Below, one piece after another: positions 27,492 through 36,283 of a DNA stretch of 64,000 nucleotides (position 1 is the stretch's first letter; the number at the start of each line of letters is the position of its first letter). Position numbers and translations under genes: made by a program. Origin of the DNA: Clostridia bacterium (lineage in GTDB: Bacteria; Bacillota; Clostridia; Oscillospirales; Acutalibacteraceae); assembly GCA_017410605.1 (NCBI GenBank), contig JAFQQN010000012.1:141144-205143 (forward strand), read 5' to 3'. The notes below the pieces were generated by a model. The model had not been told where the DNA came from. It ran no database searches and was given only the letters and a program-made list of their open reading frames with translations.

Positions 27492-28162
27492 TGAGAAAAA
27501 AACTTCTGTTAGCCGAAAATTCCAACCTTTTTGCCGAGGTTGAAAGAAAAAACACAGAGAATGAGGGTCTGAAAATAAGACTTAAAGATAGCCGTAAAGC
27601 AAAAGAAACCCTTGAAAAAGAAAATGCAGAGCTTTTAGAAAAGCTTAAGGCTTCTTCTGATTACATAAACACCCTTGAAGAAAAGGTTGGCGAATTAGAA
27701 GAAGAAAACAATAATTTAAAGGCAGAATTAATTAAAACGAGGGAAAGTTGTCCTCCCCCTATTTTAATAGAGCCTGAGGAAGATAAATCAGAACCAATCC
27801 CTTTAAGCGAAACCGACAACAGTATTAAAAGTGTTATAGAAGAAATTAGCGTTTACGAGGCTCCCTCCCCCGAAAGCATACCACAAACCCCACATCTTTC
27901 GTCAGAACAACGTGAAGCCTTGCGCACCAAAGGTGCCGAAGAAATAGGCCGTGTTACAAAAGTAGTGGCCCTTGCTACGGCCAAATTAAAGGCCGACCCC
28001 AACGAGAATACTGACCACCTTTACAGCCTTGCCCTTGGCACAAACGAAAGCTTTAAAATGCAGGTTCTCTCTATTGTAGAAGCCGAGGGAGACTTTGATG
28101 AACTTTGCAATGAACTGCATCAAAAAGCCACTTTAGTTATAGAAAAACTTAACTCTTTATAA
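27491..28162 (+). CDS. Coiled-coil protein of unknown function
   Basis: 223 residues, acidic and charged. Residues of about 10-85 form a long coiled coil with Leu and Glu/Lys heptads (AKETLEKENAELLEKLKASSDYINTLEEKV written here only in part as ELLEKLKASSDYINTLEEK). A Pro/Ser/Glu-rich linker follows (CPPPILIEPEED). The C-terminal 75 residues (GAEEIGRVTKVVALATAKLKA ... DELCNELHQKATLVIEKL in part) are helical. No signal peptide. Translationally coupled to cca by TAATG. I do not recognise the family. Confidence 0.75.
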   Translation: MRKKLLLAENSNLFAEVERKNTENEGLKIRLKDSRKAKETLEKENAELLEKLKASSDYINTLEEKVGELEEENNNLKAELIKTRESCPPPILIEPEEDKSEPIPLSETDNSIKSVIEEISVYEAPSPESIPQTPHLSSEQREALRTKGAEEIGRVTKVVALATAKLKADPNENTDHLYSLALGTNESFKMQVLSIVEAEGDFDELCNELHQKATLVIEKLNSL

Positions 28163-28195
28163 AATAAAAATAATGTCTTTTTTGCAAAGAGAATT

Positions 28196-28237
28196 AAAAG
28201 CATTTGTCTTAAAACAGACAAATGCTTTTTCTTTTTT
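28196..28237 (+). terminator. Terminator after the coiled-coil gene
   Basis: AAAAGCATTTGTC pairs with GACAAATGCTTTT, then a T-rich run. Confidence 0.9.
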
Positions 28238-28292
28238 CATTTTAAAAATATTTTTTCAAAACCACCTAGAATATAACCTTATTTTATTGCTC

Positions 28293-29099
28293 TTACCTTT
28301 GCCATTTTAATTCACTTTTGGTTTGCCTTATGCAATCGTCCTTTGGCGATGAGCCAAAGTGGAGTTTATAGGCACGGTAAAAACTACTGTATTCCTCATA
28401 ACCGCAAATTTCACTTACCGTGTGCGGCATAACACCTTGGGAAAGAAGCTCTTTTGCAATTAACAATCTTTTGGTTACTATATAATTCCATACCGTCGAA
28501 CCGGTCATAGCTTTAAATTTTCGGCTAAGCTGAGCAGAGCTTATAAAAAACTTACCGCATATTTCTTCTATACCCGAAATCTTCATTAGGTTTTGGTTTA
28601 TATACTCTATTATCTCTATGTCCTTAACAATATTTAATTCTTCGCTTTTGTTTAAGTATAAGTTCTTGCAAATTTCATTAAGCAAAACGGTTAAGTAAAT
28701 TTGTTTTTCTTCAAAAGAGGTTACACTGCACACCTGTTCTAAAAGGTATAATATATGTTCTTTATCTTTGAAATATATTTTATTATATTTACCTAATGGC
28801 TTTTGGTCAATAACCTGAATAAGCGATTTGGCGTAGTCCCCTAAAAGACATTCCGGACCGAAAACCACAACATAACGCTCATAGGGTATGCTGGTGTTAA
28901 TAAGTAGCGAATGTGTTTCTGCTTTTTTGATTAATAGAATATCGCCCTCGTTCAAATTATAAATATTGCCTTCAACATAATATTTTGCATCACCCGATAA
29001 AAAGCAAAAAATTTCATATCCCCCATGGGTGTGTGCTGCAAACTTTTCAACATCAGGCTCTTTGGTATAACTTTTCTGTGCGTAAAAATATGGCTTCAC
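28293..29099 (-). CDS. AraC-family transcriptional regulator
   Basis: 268 residues. The N-terminal cupin-like sensor domain has HTHGGYEIFCFLSG and DILLIKKAETHSL, as in sugar-responsive AraC proteins. The C-terminal 100 residues hold two helix-turn-helix motifs (KISGIEEICGKFFISSAQLSR and MPHTVSEICGYEEYSSFYRAYK in part) and the family signature ending FGSSPKD. It is divergent from the sugar operon starting at 29238 and is the likely regulator of it. The inducer is unknown. Confidence 0.93.
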   Translation of the reverse strand: MKPYFYAQKSYTKEPDVEKFAAHTHGGYEIFCFLSGDAKYYVEGNIYNLNEGDILLIKKAETHSLLINTSIPYERYVVVFGPECLLGDYAKSLIQVIDQKPLGKYNKIYFKDKEHILYLLEQVCSVTSFEEKQIYLTVLLNEICKNLYLNKSEELNIVKDIEIIEYINQNLMKISGIEEICGKFFISSAQLSRKFKAMTGSTVWNYIVTKRLLIAKELLSQGVMPHTVSEICGYEEYSSFYRAYKLHFGSSPKDDCIRQTKSELKWQR

Positions 29100-29138
29100 A
29101 TAATCACCTCATTCTCTTTCAAAATTACTATATCACCA

Positions 29139-29206
29139 TTTGCAATAAAATACAATAGTTTTAGTCTTTTTTTGCAATTGATTTAAAAAAATAACTATTA
29201 TAAGAT
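29139..29206 (+). promoter_or_regulatory. Promoter and candidate AraC direct repeats
   Basis: Two copies of TTTGCAAT at 29139-29146 and 29171-29178 are 32 bp apart, close to three helical turns. The second abuts a -35-like TTGATT (29178-29183), with TAAGAT at 29201-29206 after 17 bp. This spacing and position fit activation of the sugar operon by the divergent AraC protein, but binding is inferred. Confidence 0.5.
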
Positions 29207-29237
29207 ATAAATATAAAAAATAAAAGGGGGATTTTGT

Positions 29238-30083
29238 TTGCAAAACATCAAAATTTTTGCTTTTTCCGACGAGGTTGGTGCGAATATTGATAAACAAATC
29301 AATGCACTAATGAGAAACAACCTTAATGGTATGGAAATAAGAAACGTCGATGGCACAAACATTTCTGATATTATGGCAGACAAGGCCAAAGAGGTTCTTA
29401 AAAAACTTGAAGACAAAGGGCTTAGGGTTTGGTCTATAGGTTCACCTATAGGAAAAATAAATATTAACGACACTTTTGAGGGGCATTTGGAAAAATTCAA
29501 GCACACTCTCGAAATTGCTGAAATTTTAAAGGCAGAAAAAATCAGACTATTTTCTTTTTATATGCCTGAGGGTGAAAACCCTGAAAATTATAAAGAAAAG
29601 GTTCTCAACCGCCTTAACAGTTTTGTTTCGGTTGCCAAAGATTATAATATAACCCTTTGCCACGAAAATGAAAAGGGTATATTCGGCGACATTCCCGAAA
29701 GGTGTGCCATAATACATAAAGCTTTGCCCGAAATTAAGGCTGTTTTTGACCCTGCCAATTTTGTGCAATGTAATGTTAACACATTAGGTGCTTGGGAAAC
29801 TTTAAAAGAATATGTAGATTATATGCACATCAAAGATGCAGATAATGATGGCATTATAGTCCCCGCAGGAAAAGGAGTAGGTAACATTAGGCAACTTGCT
29901 GAAGATTATCTTTCCCGTGGAGGTAACACCTTTACTATGGAGCCGCATCTTTTCGATTTTGACGGTCTTAAAAATCTGGAACAGGCTAATGAAGCCACCA
30001 AAATTGGCGGTGCATTTGCTGATGCTGATGAAGCCTTTGATACTGCATGTAACAGTTTTAAAAATATTTTACGAGGTGAATAA
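29238..30083 (+). CDS. Xylose isomerase-like TIM-barrel protein (sugar isomerase/epimerase)
   Basis: 281 residues of the AP-endonuclease-2/xylose-isomerase TIM-barrel superfamily. Metal-ligand-like acidic and His residues occur in NGMEIRNVDG, TLCHENEKGIF, AVFDPANFVQ, MHIKDAD and TMEPHL at the barrel strand ends. The TTG start follows AAGGGGG. First gene of a four-gene operon with a second TIM-barrel protein and a Gfo/Idh/MocA oxidoreductase, a combination seen in catabolism of inositols, keto-sugars and modified glycosides. Exact substrate unknown. Confidence 0.82.
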   Translation: MQNIKIFAFSDEVGANIDKQINALMRNNLNGMEIRNVDGTNISDIMADKAKEVLKKLEDKGLRVWSIGSPIGKININDTFEGHLEKFKHTLEIAEILKAEKIRLFSFYMPEGENPENYKEKVLNRLNSFVSVAKDYNITLCHENEKGIFGDIPERCAIIHKALPEIKAVFDPANFVQCNVNTLGAWETLKEYVDYMHIKDADNDGIIVPAGKGVGNIRQLAEDYLSRGGNTFTMEPHLFDFDGLKNLEQANEATKIGGAFADADEAFDTACNSFKNILRGE

Positions 30084-30086
30084 ATA

Positions 30087-30833
30087 ATGGAAATTGGCGC
30101 TCAATTATACACAATAAGAAACTTTTGCAAAACTAAAGAGGACTATGCCGAAAGTTTGTCAAAAATAGCCGATATTGGCTATAAAAATGTTCAAATTTCA
30201 GGTGGCTGTGAGGTAGAACCCGAATGGCTTTTAGGAGAACTTAACAAAAACGGCCTTAAGTGTGTTGTAACCCATTGCAATAAGCTTAAACTTCAAAACG
30301 AACCTCTTTCGGTGGTGAAAGAGCATGATGTTCTTGGTTGTGACTATATAGGTCTTGGTTATTTTCCTTTTGAAGATGTGGCAGAAGCATTAAAGCTCTT
30401 TGAGGAAAAATATAGTGGGGCCGCCAAGACTCTTAAAGAGAATGGCAAATTTTTCATGTATCATAACCACGCCTGTGAATTTAACAAGCTTGACGGCAAA
30501 ACCTTCCTTGAGCATATTGCTGACAAATATTCTAAAGAAGAGTTGGGCTTTATATTAGATACTTATTGGGTGCAAACCGCAGGTGGCGACCCGGCATGGT
30601 GGTTAGAAAAACTTTCGGGAAGAGTGCCTTGCATTCACCTTAAAGACCACACATTTGATAGAAAGATGGCGGTTTTGGGCGAAGGCAATATTAATTTCGA
30701 TAGAGTTTTTGAAAAGGCTGAAGCCTGTGGCACAAAATATATGCTTGTTGAACAGGATGATTGTAACGGCGAAGACCCGTTTGATTGCCTGAAAAGAAGC
30801 TATGAATATTTAAAAGCAAGGGGATTTAAATAA
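30087..30833 (+). CDS. Sugar phosphate isomerase/epimerase family protein
   Basis: 248-residue TIM-barrel protein starting MEIGAQLYTIRNFCKTKEDY. Metal-site segments are VVTHCNK, YHNHACEF, LDTYWVQTAGGDP, CIHLKDH and LVEQDDCNG, the usual Glu/Asp/His set of this superfamily. It lies 3 bp after the first TIM-barrel gene and overlaps the oxidoreductase gene by one base (TAATG). The superfamily includes isomerases, epimerases, dehydratases and a C-glycoside-cleaving subunit, so a precise reaction cannot be named. Confidence 0.85.
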   Translation: MEIGAQLYTIRNFCKTKEDYAESLSKIADIGYKNVQISGGCEVEPEWLLGELNKNGLKCVVTHCNKLKLQNEPLSVVKEHDVLGCDYIGLGYFPFEDVAEALKLFEEKYSGAAKTLKENGKFFMYHNHACEFNKLDGKTFLEHIADKYSKEELGFILDTYWVQTAGGDPAWWLEKLSGRVPCIHLKDHTFDRKMAVLGEGNINFDRVFEKAEACGTKYMLVEQDDCNGEDPFDCLKRSYEYLKARGFK

Positions 30834-32011
30834 TGAAAAAGATTAAGCTAGGTATTATAGGAATTGGTAATATGGGTTCCAGCCATATGAAGAAAATTCT
30901 TGAGGGCCAATGCCCCGAAATTGAAATTACGGCGGTTGCCGATATTAACCCAGAGAGAATTGATTGGGCAAAAAACGAATTTCCCGACCAAAATATAACC
31001 TATTTTAATAGCGGCATTGAAATGCTTGATAGCGGTCTTGTTGATTCTTGTCTTATAGCCACACCCCACTATGACCACACCTCTCTTGCTATAGAATGTA
31101 TGAATCGCTCAATTCATGTTATGCTTGAAAAACCCGCCGGCGTTTACACCAAACAGGTTAAAGAAATGAACGCTGTTGCCGAAAAACACCCTGAAGTAGT
31201 GTTTGGTTTGATGTTTAACCAAAGAACAAACTGCGTTTACAGAAAACTGAGAGAATTGGTTCATTCGGGAAAATATGGCCAGATAAGAAGAACTAACTGG
31301 TTAATTACCTCTTGGTACAGACCTCAAAATTATTACGATTCGGGAGATTGGCGTGCAACCTGGTCGGGTGAGGGCGGAGGCGTTTTGCTTAATCAGTGCC
31401 CCCATCAGCTAGACCTGTGGCAATGGATATGCGGAATGCCCGTTAAGGTTCAGGCCAAGCTACATTACGGTAAGTGGCACGATATTGAGGTTGAAGATGA
31501 TGTTACTGCTTATGTTGAATATGAAAACGGCAGTACCGGTGTGTTTATAACCTCAACAGGCGACTCTGAGGGCACAAACAGGTTTGAAATTCAAATGGAT
31601 AAGGCTAAGTTTGTGGTTGAAAATAACCAACTTACCCTTTGGGAATATGAAATGACCGAACAGGAATTTTCTAAAACCAGTAAATCTATCTTTGGCAAGG
31701 TTAAAAGCACAAAGATTGATGTTGAAACCGACGGCGAAAATCTTCAGCATGTTGGCGTTTTAAATAAATGGGCCAATGCTATTTTAAATGGCGGAGAGCT
31801 TGTGGCAGAGGGCAAAGAGGGTATTAACGGCCTTACTCTTTCCAATGCTATGCACCTTTCTTCTTTCTTAGATAAAGAAGTTTCTATACCCTTTGATGAC
31901 GAACTTTATTACGACCTGCTTATGAAAAAGGTGGCAACCTCAAGAAGAAAAACCGTTAAAATTACGGGCTTTGCAAACGCTGACGATGTTATGGAAAGCA
32001 CAAAATCATAA
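30833..32011 (+). CDS. Gfo/Idh/MocA-family NAD(P)-dependent oxidoreductase
   Basis: 392 residues. The N-terminal Rossmann domain has GIIGIGNMGSSHMKKIL, and the family signature EKPAGVYTKQ carries the catalytic Lys. The second conserved block LLNQCPHQLDLWQWICG contains the catalytic His region. Family members oxidise or reduce sugars, inositols or glycosides at a ring carbon, often at C3. Coupled by TAATG to the upstream TIM-barrel gene; the unknown 274-residue gene follows after 13 bp. Confidence 0.92.
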   Translation: MKKIKLGIIGIGNMGSSHMKKILEGQCPEIEITAVADINPERIDWAKNEFPDQNITYFNSGIEMLDSGLVDSCLIATPHYDHTSLAIECMNRSIHVMLEKPAGVYTKQVKEMNAVAEKHPEVVFGLMFNQRTNCVYRKLRELVHSGKYGQIRRTNWLITSWYRPQNYYDSGDWRATWSGEGGGVLLNQCPHQLDLWQWICGMPVKVQAKLHYGKWHDIEVEDDVTAYVEYENGSTGVFITSTGDSEGTNRFEIQMDKAKFVVENNQLTLWEYEMTEQEFSKTSKSIFGKVKSTKIDVETDGENLQHVGVLNKWANAILNGGELVAEGKEGINGLTLSNAMHLSSFLDKEVSIPFDDELYYDLLMKKVATSRRKTVKITGFANADDVMESTKS

Positions 32012-32024
32012 TTGAGGTTGTTGT

Positions 32025-32849
32025 ATGATTAGAAAAAACGGCTATTTTTACGAGCAAAAGGAAGACCGATTTGAAATTTATCTTCCCGCAGGTGACGGCT
32101 ATATGAAGTTTAATTTGCTTCATATAGTTAAACCCTATGTAGATGGCGGTCTTTACCAAAATGCCAATTTGTGGAGACTTTATCAGTTGTATCTTTTTGA
32201 AAGAAAAGACGATGATTTTAAGCCTGTTTACGATTTTCCCATTGTCAATATAGGCGAATGGGAATGGGCTGTTAAAATTAAAGATACCCCGGATTTTCAC
32301 GGCGGCTTTCACGGTTACGAAGGTCTTGTAGATACTTCATTTTCAGCCGAGGAAGACTTTTTTCTGTTTGAGCAAAATAGTAAAATTTATCTTCAAGGAA
32401 CCGAAAATGAAGAAATTGCCCATCACTATAAAAAGTATATTTTTAGCAAAGACGGGCTTACCCTTTCTCAAAGGGTTGTTTGGACAAAGGCTATGCCAAT
32501 TGAGAGATCCTTTATGACAATGCTTCCTATTCGCAGAAAAGAAGGTGACTTTTCTATTACAGACACAGCCATCTATAAAGGGAAGAGCTATGATATAAGC
32601 GAAGCTGAACATAGCACCCCCATTTCATTTTTCGAAACAGGGGGAAAGCTTGACGATGAAATTACTATTTTAGGTTCATCTTCAGGAGTTTCGGCAACGG
32701 TGAGCGTTGACTTTGATAACACCTTTTTCGTTGCTAATCCCAACAGATATAATAAACTTTATGTTTGTAATGCCAAAAACACCTATACAAAGGTGGGCGA
32801 AGAATGGAAATCTAAAACCACCTATAGCTTTTCTTTCAAAAAACCATAG
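32025..32849 (+). CDS. Predicted beta-rich protein of the sugar operon, unknown family
   Basis: 274 residues, no signal peptide and no membrane segment. It is rich in aromatic residues and alternating strand-like patterns (GYFYEQKEDRFEIYLPAGDGY, NIGEWEWAVKIKDTPDFHGG, FHGYEGLVD), suggesting a beta-sandwich carbohydrate-binding or lyase-like fold. HGGFHGYEG is a notable histidine-rich stretch. I do not recognise the family. As last gene of the AraC-linked operon it probably acts on the same sugar as the two TIM-barrel proteins and the oxidoreductase. Confidence 0.7.
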   Translation: MIRKNGYFYEQKEDRFEIYLPAGDGYMKFNLLHIVKPYVDGGLYQNANLWRLYQLYLFERKDDDFKPVYDFPIVNIGEWEWAVKIKDTPDFHGGFHGYEGLVDTSFSAEEDFFLFEQNSKIYLQGTENEEIAHHYKKYIFSKDGLTLSQRVVWTKAMPIERSFMTMLPIRRKEGDFSITDTAIYKGKSYDISEAEHSTPISFFETGGKLDDEITILGSSSGVSATVSVDFDNTFFVANPNRYNKLYVCNAKNTYTKVGEEWKSKTTYSFSFKKP

Positions 32850-32866
32850 GTGGCTGGTGTAAAATT

Positions 32867-32904
32867 TAAAAGAGATGCGGTGCATAGTGCCGCATCTCTT
32901 TTTG
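32867..32904. terminator. Bidirectional terminator between sugar operon and SGNH gene
   Basis: AAAAGAGATGCGG pairs with CCGCATCTCTTTTT around a 9-base loop between the two converging genes. Confidence 0.9.
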
Positions 32905-32911
32905 TATATAA

Positions 32912-34834
32912 CTATTTATCCTGAGCCATAAGAATGGTTGTAAGGGTATATGTTCCCTCTGTAGCAACAATCTTAACCTTCACAGTATTGTTTCCGTCAT
33001 AGAACTTAATTGTACCCTGGAAGTTAGCACCTCTTGGGTAGTTTGCGTTATAAGTATTTTCGGTTGCAACCTTTTTGTTATTTACATATATATCGGCTTT
33101 TCCGCCTGTGGGGCTTACAACCCTCATAAGAGCAAAGAACTTCGCCTTTTCTATAGTAAATTCAATGTGACCACCCTCAGAAATTATCCAAGTTTCCCAG
33201 TTTGAGGTAGTGGTAGAATCGAAGTTTGTATATGCTCCGTTCGTAACACCTTCTATTGAAGTAAGCATTGCGCCAATATTAGTGTTGCCGTACATCTGTG
33301 CGCCCAAGAAGTTGTTGGTGTATTCATCAAGGGGCTGTTCGGGGATACCAGCAACGTCGTTTATTGTACCGGCCTTATACTCATTATAAACCTTGCCAAG
33401 ATAGTAGTTTATAGCGTTGGCAACAAGCTTGTGACCTGCTTCGTTGGGGTGAATGTAATCTCCCCAAAGGTCAGTCCAGGCTATAGCATCATTGGAATCA
33501 CTTTCGCCGTCGTTATTAGAGTCTAAATAACAATCCCACATTACACCATAGTAATCAATTACCGGAACATCAGTATAAAGCATAGGCGCGGCATGAAGAC
33601 TTTCACAGTTACTGCCCTTAATAGAAGTTCCTTGCTGATACTGTGCATTATTAACATTACCGAATATTACAGAAAGGGTGGCAACGTTTTTAGAAATAAG
33701 GGTGCGAAGAATAGCCTCGTAAGAACCGGCACAATAAGCGTTTGCGGCTGAGTCGTTAGTTGTAAAATCTACAATAACAATGTCGGGGTTATAGGCTAAA
33801 ACCTGGTCGGTCAGTCGGGAAATGCCAAGAACAGATGTGGTCGCACCTATACCCGCATTTTTATAATTAACAGTAATGTTCGGGAACTTGGCCTGAAGCC
33901 ACTCATAAACAAGATATGAATAACTGTTTTTAACATCTGTACAGGCAGCCTTTTGTGTAATGGAACCACCCAGTCCAACTATTGAAATATCTTCACCCGC
34001 TTCGGCCTTTTCGTACAGAGCTTTTAACAGCGCCTTATTGCCCTCGTTTGCAATTGCTCTTTCAAAAAGCGGTTCATAATAACCGTCTTTTAATGCCGCT
34101 GTAAGTTCAGCACCGGATAATGTATCCTCAACCTTTGCTTTGTTGCGAAGAGCACCGGGAAGCTTAAGATTTTCTTTAAGCCATTTGTCATAATTGTCGA
34201 AGCTTCCTGTTTCGCTGTCTTTTGTAAAAGCATAAAATGCATCAATATCGGTCTGGGTCTGAACCCCAACTGCATCACCATTATCAATAGCAAAAGCTAC
34301 GTCAAACGCGCTAATTTCATAACTTTCGCCGTAATAGGTTTTACCACTTGAATCTTTAGCATAGGTTCTCAAAACATAGTCCTCCCCTAGCTTACTTTCG
34401 GGAATGTTGGTGAGATAGGCAGTAAACACCTTATATGTATCGGTTTTATCCCAAATAATATCTTTTTCAGAATTAAAGGCAACGCCCCGAACCTTGGGTA
34501 TTTCGGTGTTTTCTAAGGTGAAATCCCCTGTTACCAATCCCTTAAGGGTTGCTATAGTGCCGTATTCAACAATACTATATTTGTTAATAAATGAGAAGCT
34601 AACCATGTTATAAATTCTCAAACCGTTTTTGCCGGTTGTACTGTTTTCAGCAGTTCTTATAGCCGCCGTGTTGTTATATGCAGTTTCCAGATTATTTTCA
34701 GGATTAAACGGAAGAACGATTCCCCCTAAATCAACCTCAACATCATCGCCTGTGGCGAAAGCGGTTATTGGCGTTATTCCTATAACAAGCAATAAGCTTA
34801 AAAGCAGCGCTGTAAGTCTTTTAAAAGTTTTCAT
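32912..34834 (-). CDS. Secreted SGNH/GDSL-type esterase with shared N-terminal surface domain
   Basis: 640 residues. Signal peptide at 1-27 (LTALLLSLLLVIGITPITAFA). Residues of about 50-215 repeat the C-terminal domain of the GLUG protein at 16440-18317. The SGNH hydrolase domain follows with block I GLGGSIT (Ser), block II/III AGIGATTS and DFTTNDS (Asn) and block V DYIHPNEAGH (Asp-x-x-His). The last 110 residues form a beta domain that may bind carbohydrate. The family removes acyl groups from glycans or lipids; secretion suggests a polysaccharide substrate. Own promoter; no cell-wall anchor motif seen. Confidence 0.88.
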   Translation of the reverse strand: MKTFKRLTALLLSLLLVIGITPITAFATGDDVEVDLGGIVLPFNPENNLETAYNNTAAIRTAENSTTGKNGLRIYNMVSFSFINKYSIVEYGTIATLKGLVTGDFTLENTEIPKVRGVAFNSEKDIIWDKTDTYKVFTAYLTNIPESKLGEDYVLRTYAKDSSGKTYYGESYEISAFDVAFAIDNGDAVGVQTQTDIDAFYAFTKDSETGSFDNYDKWLKENLKLPGALRNKAKVEDTLSGAELTAALKDGYYEPLFERAIANEGNKALLKALYEKAEAGEDISIVGLGGSITQKAACTDVKNSYSYLVYEWLQAKFPNITVNYKNAGIGATTSVLGISRLTDQVLAYNPDIVIVDFTTNDSAANAYCAGSYEAILRTLISKNVATLSVIFGNVNNAQYQQGTSIKGSNCESLHAAPMLYTDVPVIDYYGVMWDCYLDSNNDGESDSNDAIAWTDLWGDYIHPNEAGHKLVANAINYYLGKVYNEYKAGTINDVAGIPEQPLDEYTNNFLGAQMYGNTNIGAMLTSIEGVTNGAYTNFDSTTTSNWETWIISEGGHIEFTIEKAKFFALMRVVSPTGGKADIYVNNKKVATENTYNANYPRGANFQGTIKFYDGNNTVKVKIVATEGTYTLTTILMAQDK

Positions 34835-34862
34835 AAAATACGCCCTCCTCTATTTTTTTAAA

Positions 34863-34891
34863 ATTATAACATAGATTGTTTACATTGTCTA
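34863..34891 (-). promoter_or_regulatory. Promoter of the SGNH protein gene
   Basis: On the minus strand TAGACA (34891-34886) and TATAAT (34868-34863) with a 17-bp spacer, 28 bp before the ATG. Confidence 0.75.
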
Positions 34892-34956
34892 GATAAAAAT
34901 ATTAGTATAGCAAAAGATGTTTATTTTTGACATATATGTGTTTGTTTTTGACATAA

Positions 34957-34992
34957 AAGATGCCCCACAGAGCATTCCATAGGGCATCTTCT
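34957..34992 (-). terminator. Terminator-like hairpin downstream of the nucleoside ABC operon
   Basis: AAGATGCCC pairs with GGGCATCTT, with short inner pairing. It lies downstream of the ABC transporter genes in the otherwise gene-free stretch 34892-35293. Confidence 0.65.
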
Positions 34993-35061
34993 GAATAAAG
35001 AATTATTAAACTTTATCGCTATTATTTTAGGCGAGTTGCATTGCCGTTTTTCTCCACTTCC

Positions 35062-35099
35062 ACCATCTGCGATGGTCCCCCTTCCCCGTCCGGGGAAGG
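35062..35099. repeat. Two adjacent hairpins of extragenic-repeat type
   Basis: ACCATC/GATGGT with a TGC loop is followed by CCTTCCCC/GGGGAAGG with a GTCC loop. Similar GGGGAAGG palindromes are familiar extragenic elements in Clostridia. They lie directly before the 93-bp repeats. Confidence 0.6.
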
Positions 35100-35103
35100 T
35101 GAA

Positions 35104-35292
35104 AAAGGTTTGTGCTAACTTTATGTCTGCGGGGTAGAAACTAAGTTAAACCCGCTATTTTGTACGGAATTGGATCAAGCGCCACGCGCTAAAAGGTATA
35201 GCGTGTGCTAACTTTATGTCTGCGGGGCAGGAACTCAGTTAAAATCTCTAATTAATACGGAAATGAGTTAAGCGCCACGCGCTTACACGCGT
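35104..35292 (-). repeat. Two tandem 93-bp repeats, same family as the array at the right edge
   Basis: Two units start at 35111 and 35204 (93 bp apart). Each has TGTGCTAACTTTATGTCTGC, then GGGG and AACT.AGTTAAA, an A/T-rich middle, and a hairpin AGCGC-CAC-GCGCT. The reverse complement of the 94-bp units at 63727-64000 aligns over its whole length, so these are inverted relative to that array. The second unit ends at the stop codon of the nucleoside permease gene. Confidence 0.85.
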
Positions 35293-35293
35293 T

Positions 35294-36283
35294 TTACCTT
35301 TCTTCTCTGAAATAGGTGGTTCCAAGGCTTTCGGGGGGCTGATACTCTCTTTTCTTTCTCATACTTGTAAGCACTAAAACAACAAGCGTTACAACATAAG
35401 GAAGCATTTTAAAAATTTCTTGTGAGCTACGTCCCAAGCCGGGAATATAAAGGTATACAATGTAAAGTCCGCCAAAGAGGAATGAACCCCAAATGCTGTG
35501 CTTAGGCTTCCAAAGTGCGAAAATTACAAGGGCAATTGCAAGCCAACCGCGGTCACCAAAGCCGCCGTTTGTCCAAGAGCCGCCGGTATAATCCATTATA
35601 AAATAAAGACCGCCAAGACCGGCAATAGCACCGCCAATACAGGTTGCAACATATTTATAGAGCGTAACATTTATTCCGGCCGCATCTGCTGTTGCAGGGT
35701 TTTCACCAACTGCACGAAGGTTAAGACCAACCCTGGTTTTTGTTAGAATAATTGAAGATATGATTGCTATTATAACGGCCAGATAAGCAAGAAAACCGTA
35801 GGAAAGGAAAAGCTCACCAAACAAACCAAGCTTGCTTGCAAAGGGCAAGGTGGCCTTAAAGGCATTGCCGGTAAACATTAGCGAAATGCTGCCGCCTTCA
35901 CCGAAAAGCTTTGTGAGAGAGCCACCGAAAAAGTTTCCTATACCAACGCCAAAGGTAGTAAGGGTAAGACCTGTAACATTTTGGTTGGCATGAAGTGTAA
36001 TAGTAAGAAAGCTATATATAAGTGCCAACAATGCAGAGCCTACTATAGCCGACATAAAGGTTATAAAAATAGCTAAAAACGCATTGGGGTTGTCGGTAGA
36101 GCGCTCATAAAAATATCCGCCAATAACACCCGAAATACCACCCATATACATAATTCCCGGAATACCTAGGTTCAGGTTGCCCGATTTTTCGGTGATAATT
36201 TCGCCTGTGGAGCCGTAAAGCAGGGGTATTCCCTGAATGATTGATTGCTTTATAAAGAAAACTATACTAGCTAAAATTCCCAT
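35294..36283 (-). CDS. nupQ: Nucleoside-type ABC transporter permease (YufQ/NupQ-like)
   Basis: 329-residue membrane protein of the BPD-transp-2 family with about nine hydrophobic helices. The start GILASIVFFIKQSIIQGIPLLYGSTGEIITEKSGNLNLGIPG (here in part) is characteristic of the second permease in BMP-type importers, as are VRAVGENPATADAAGI-like residues (LRAVGENPATADAAGINV). Begins immediately after the first permease ends. Its own end touches the 93-bp repeats, so the repeats lie in the 3' untranslated region of the operon. Confidence 0.9.
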   Translation of the reverse strand: MGILASIVFFIKQSIIQGIPLLYGSTGEIITEKSGNLNLGIPGIMYMGGISGVIGGYFYERSTDNPNAFLAIFITFMSAIVGSALLALIYSFLTITLHANQNVTGLTLTTFGVGIGNFFGGSLTKLFGEGGSISLMFTGNAFKATLPFASKLGLFGELFLSYGFLAYLAVIIAIISSIILTKTRVGLNLRAVGENPATADAAGINVTLYKYVATCIGGAIAGLGGLYFIMDYTGGSWTNGGFGDRGWLAIALVIFALWKPKHSIWGSFLFGGLYIVYLYIPGLGRSSQEIFKMLPYVVTLVVLVLTSMRKKREYQPPESLGTTYFREER

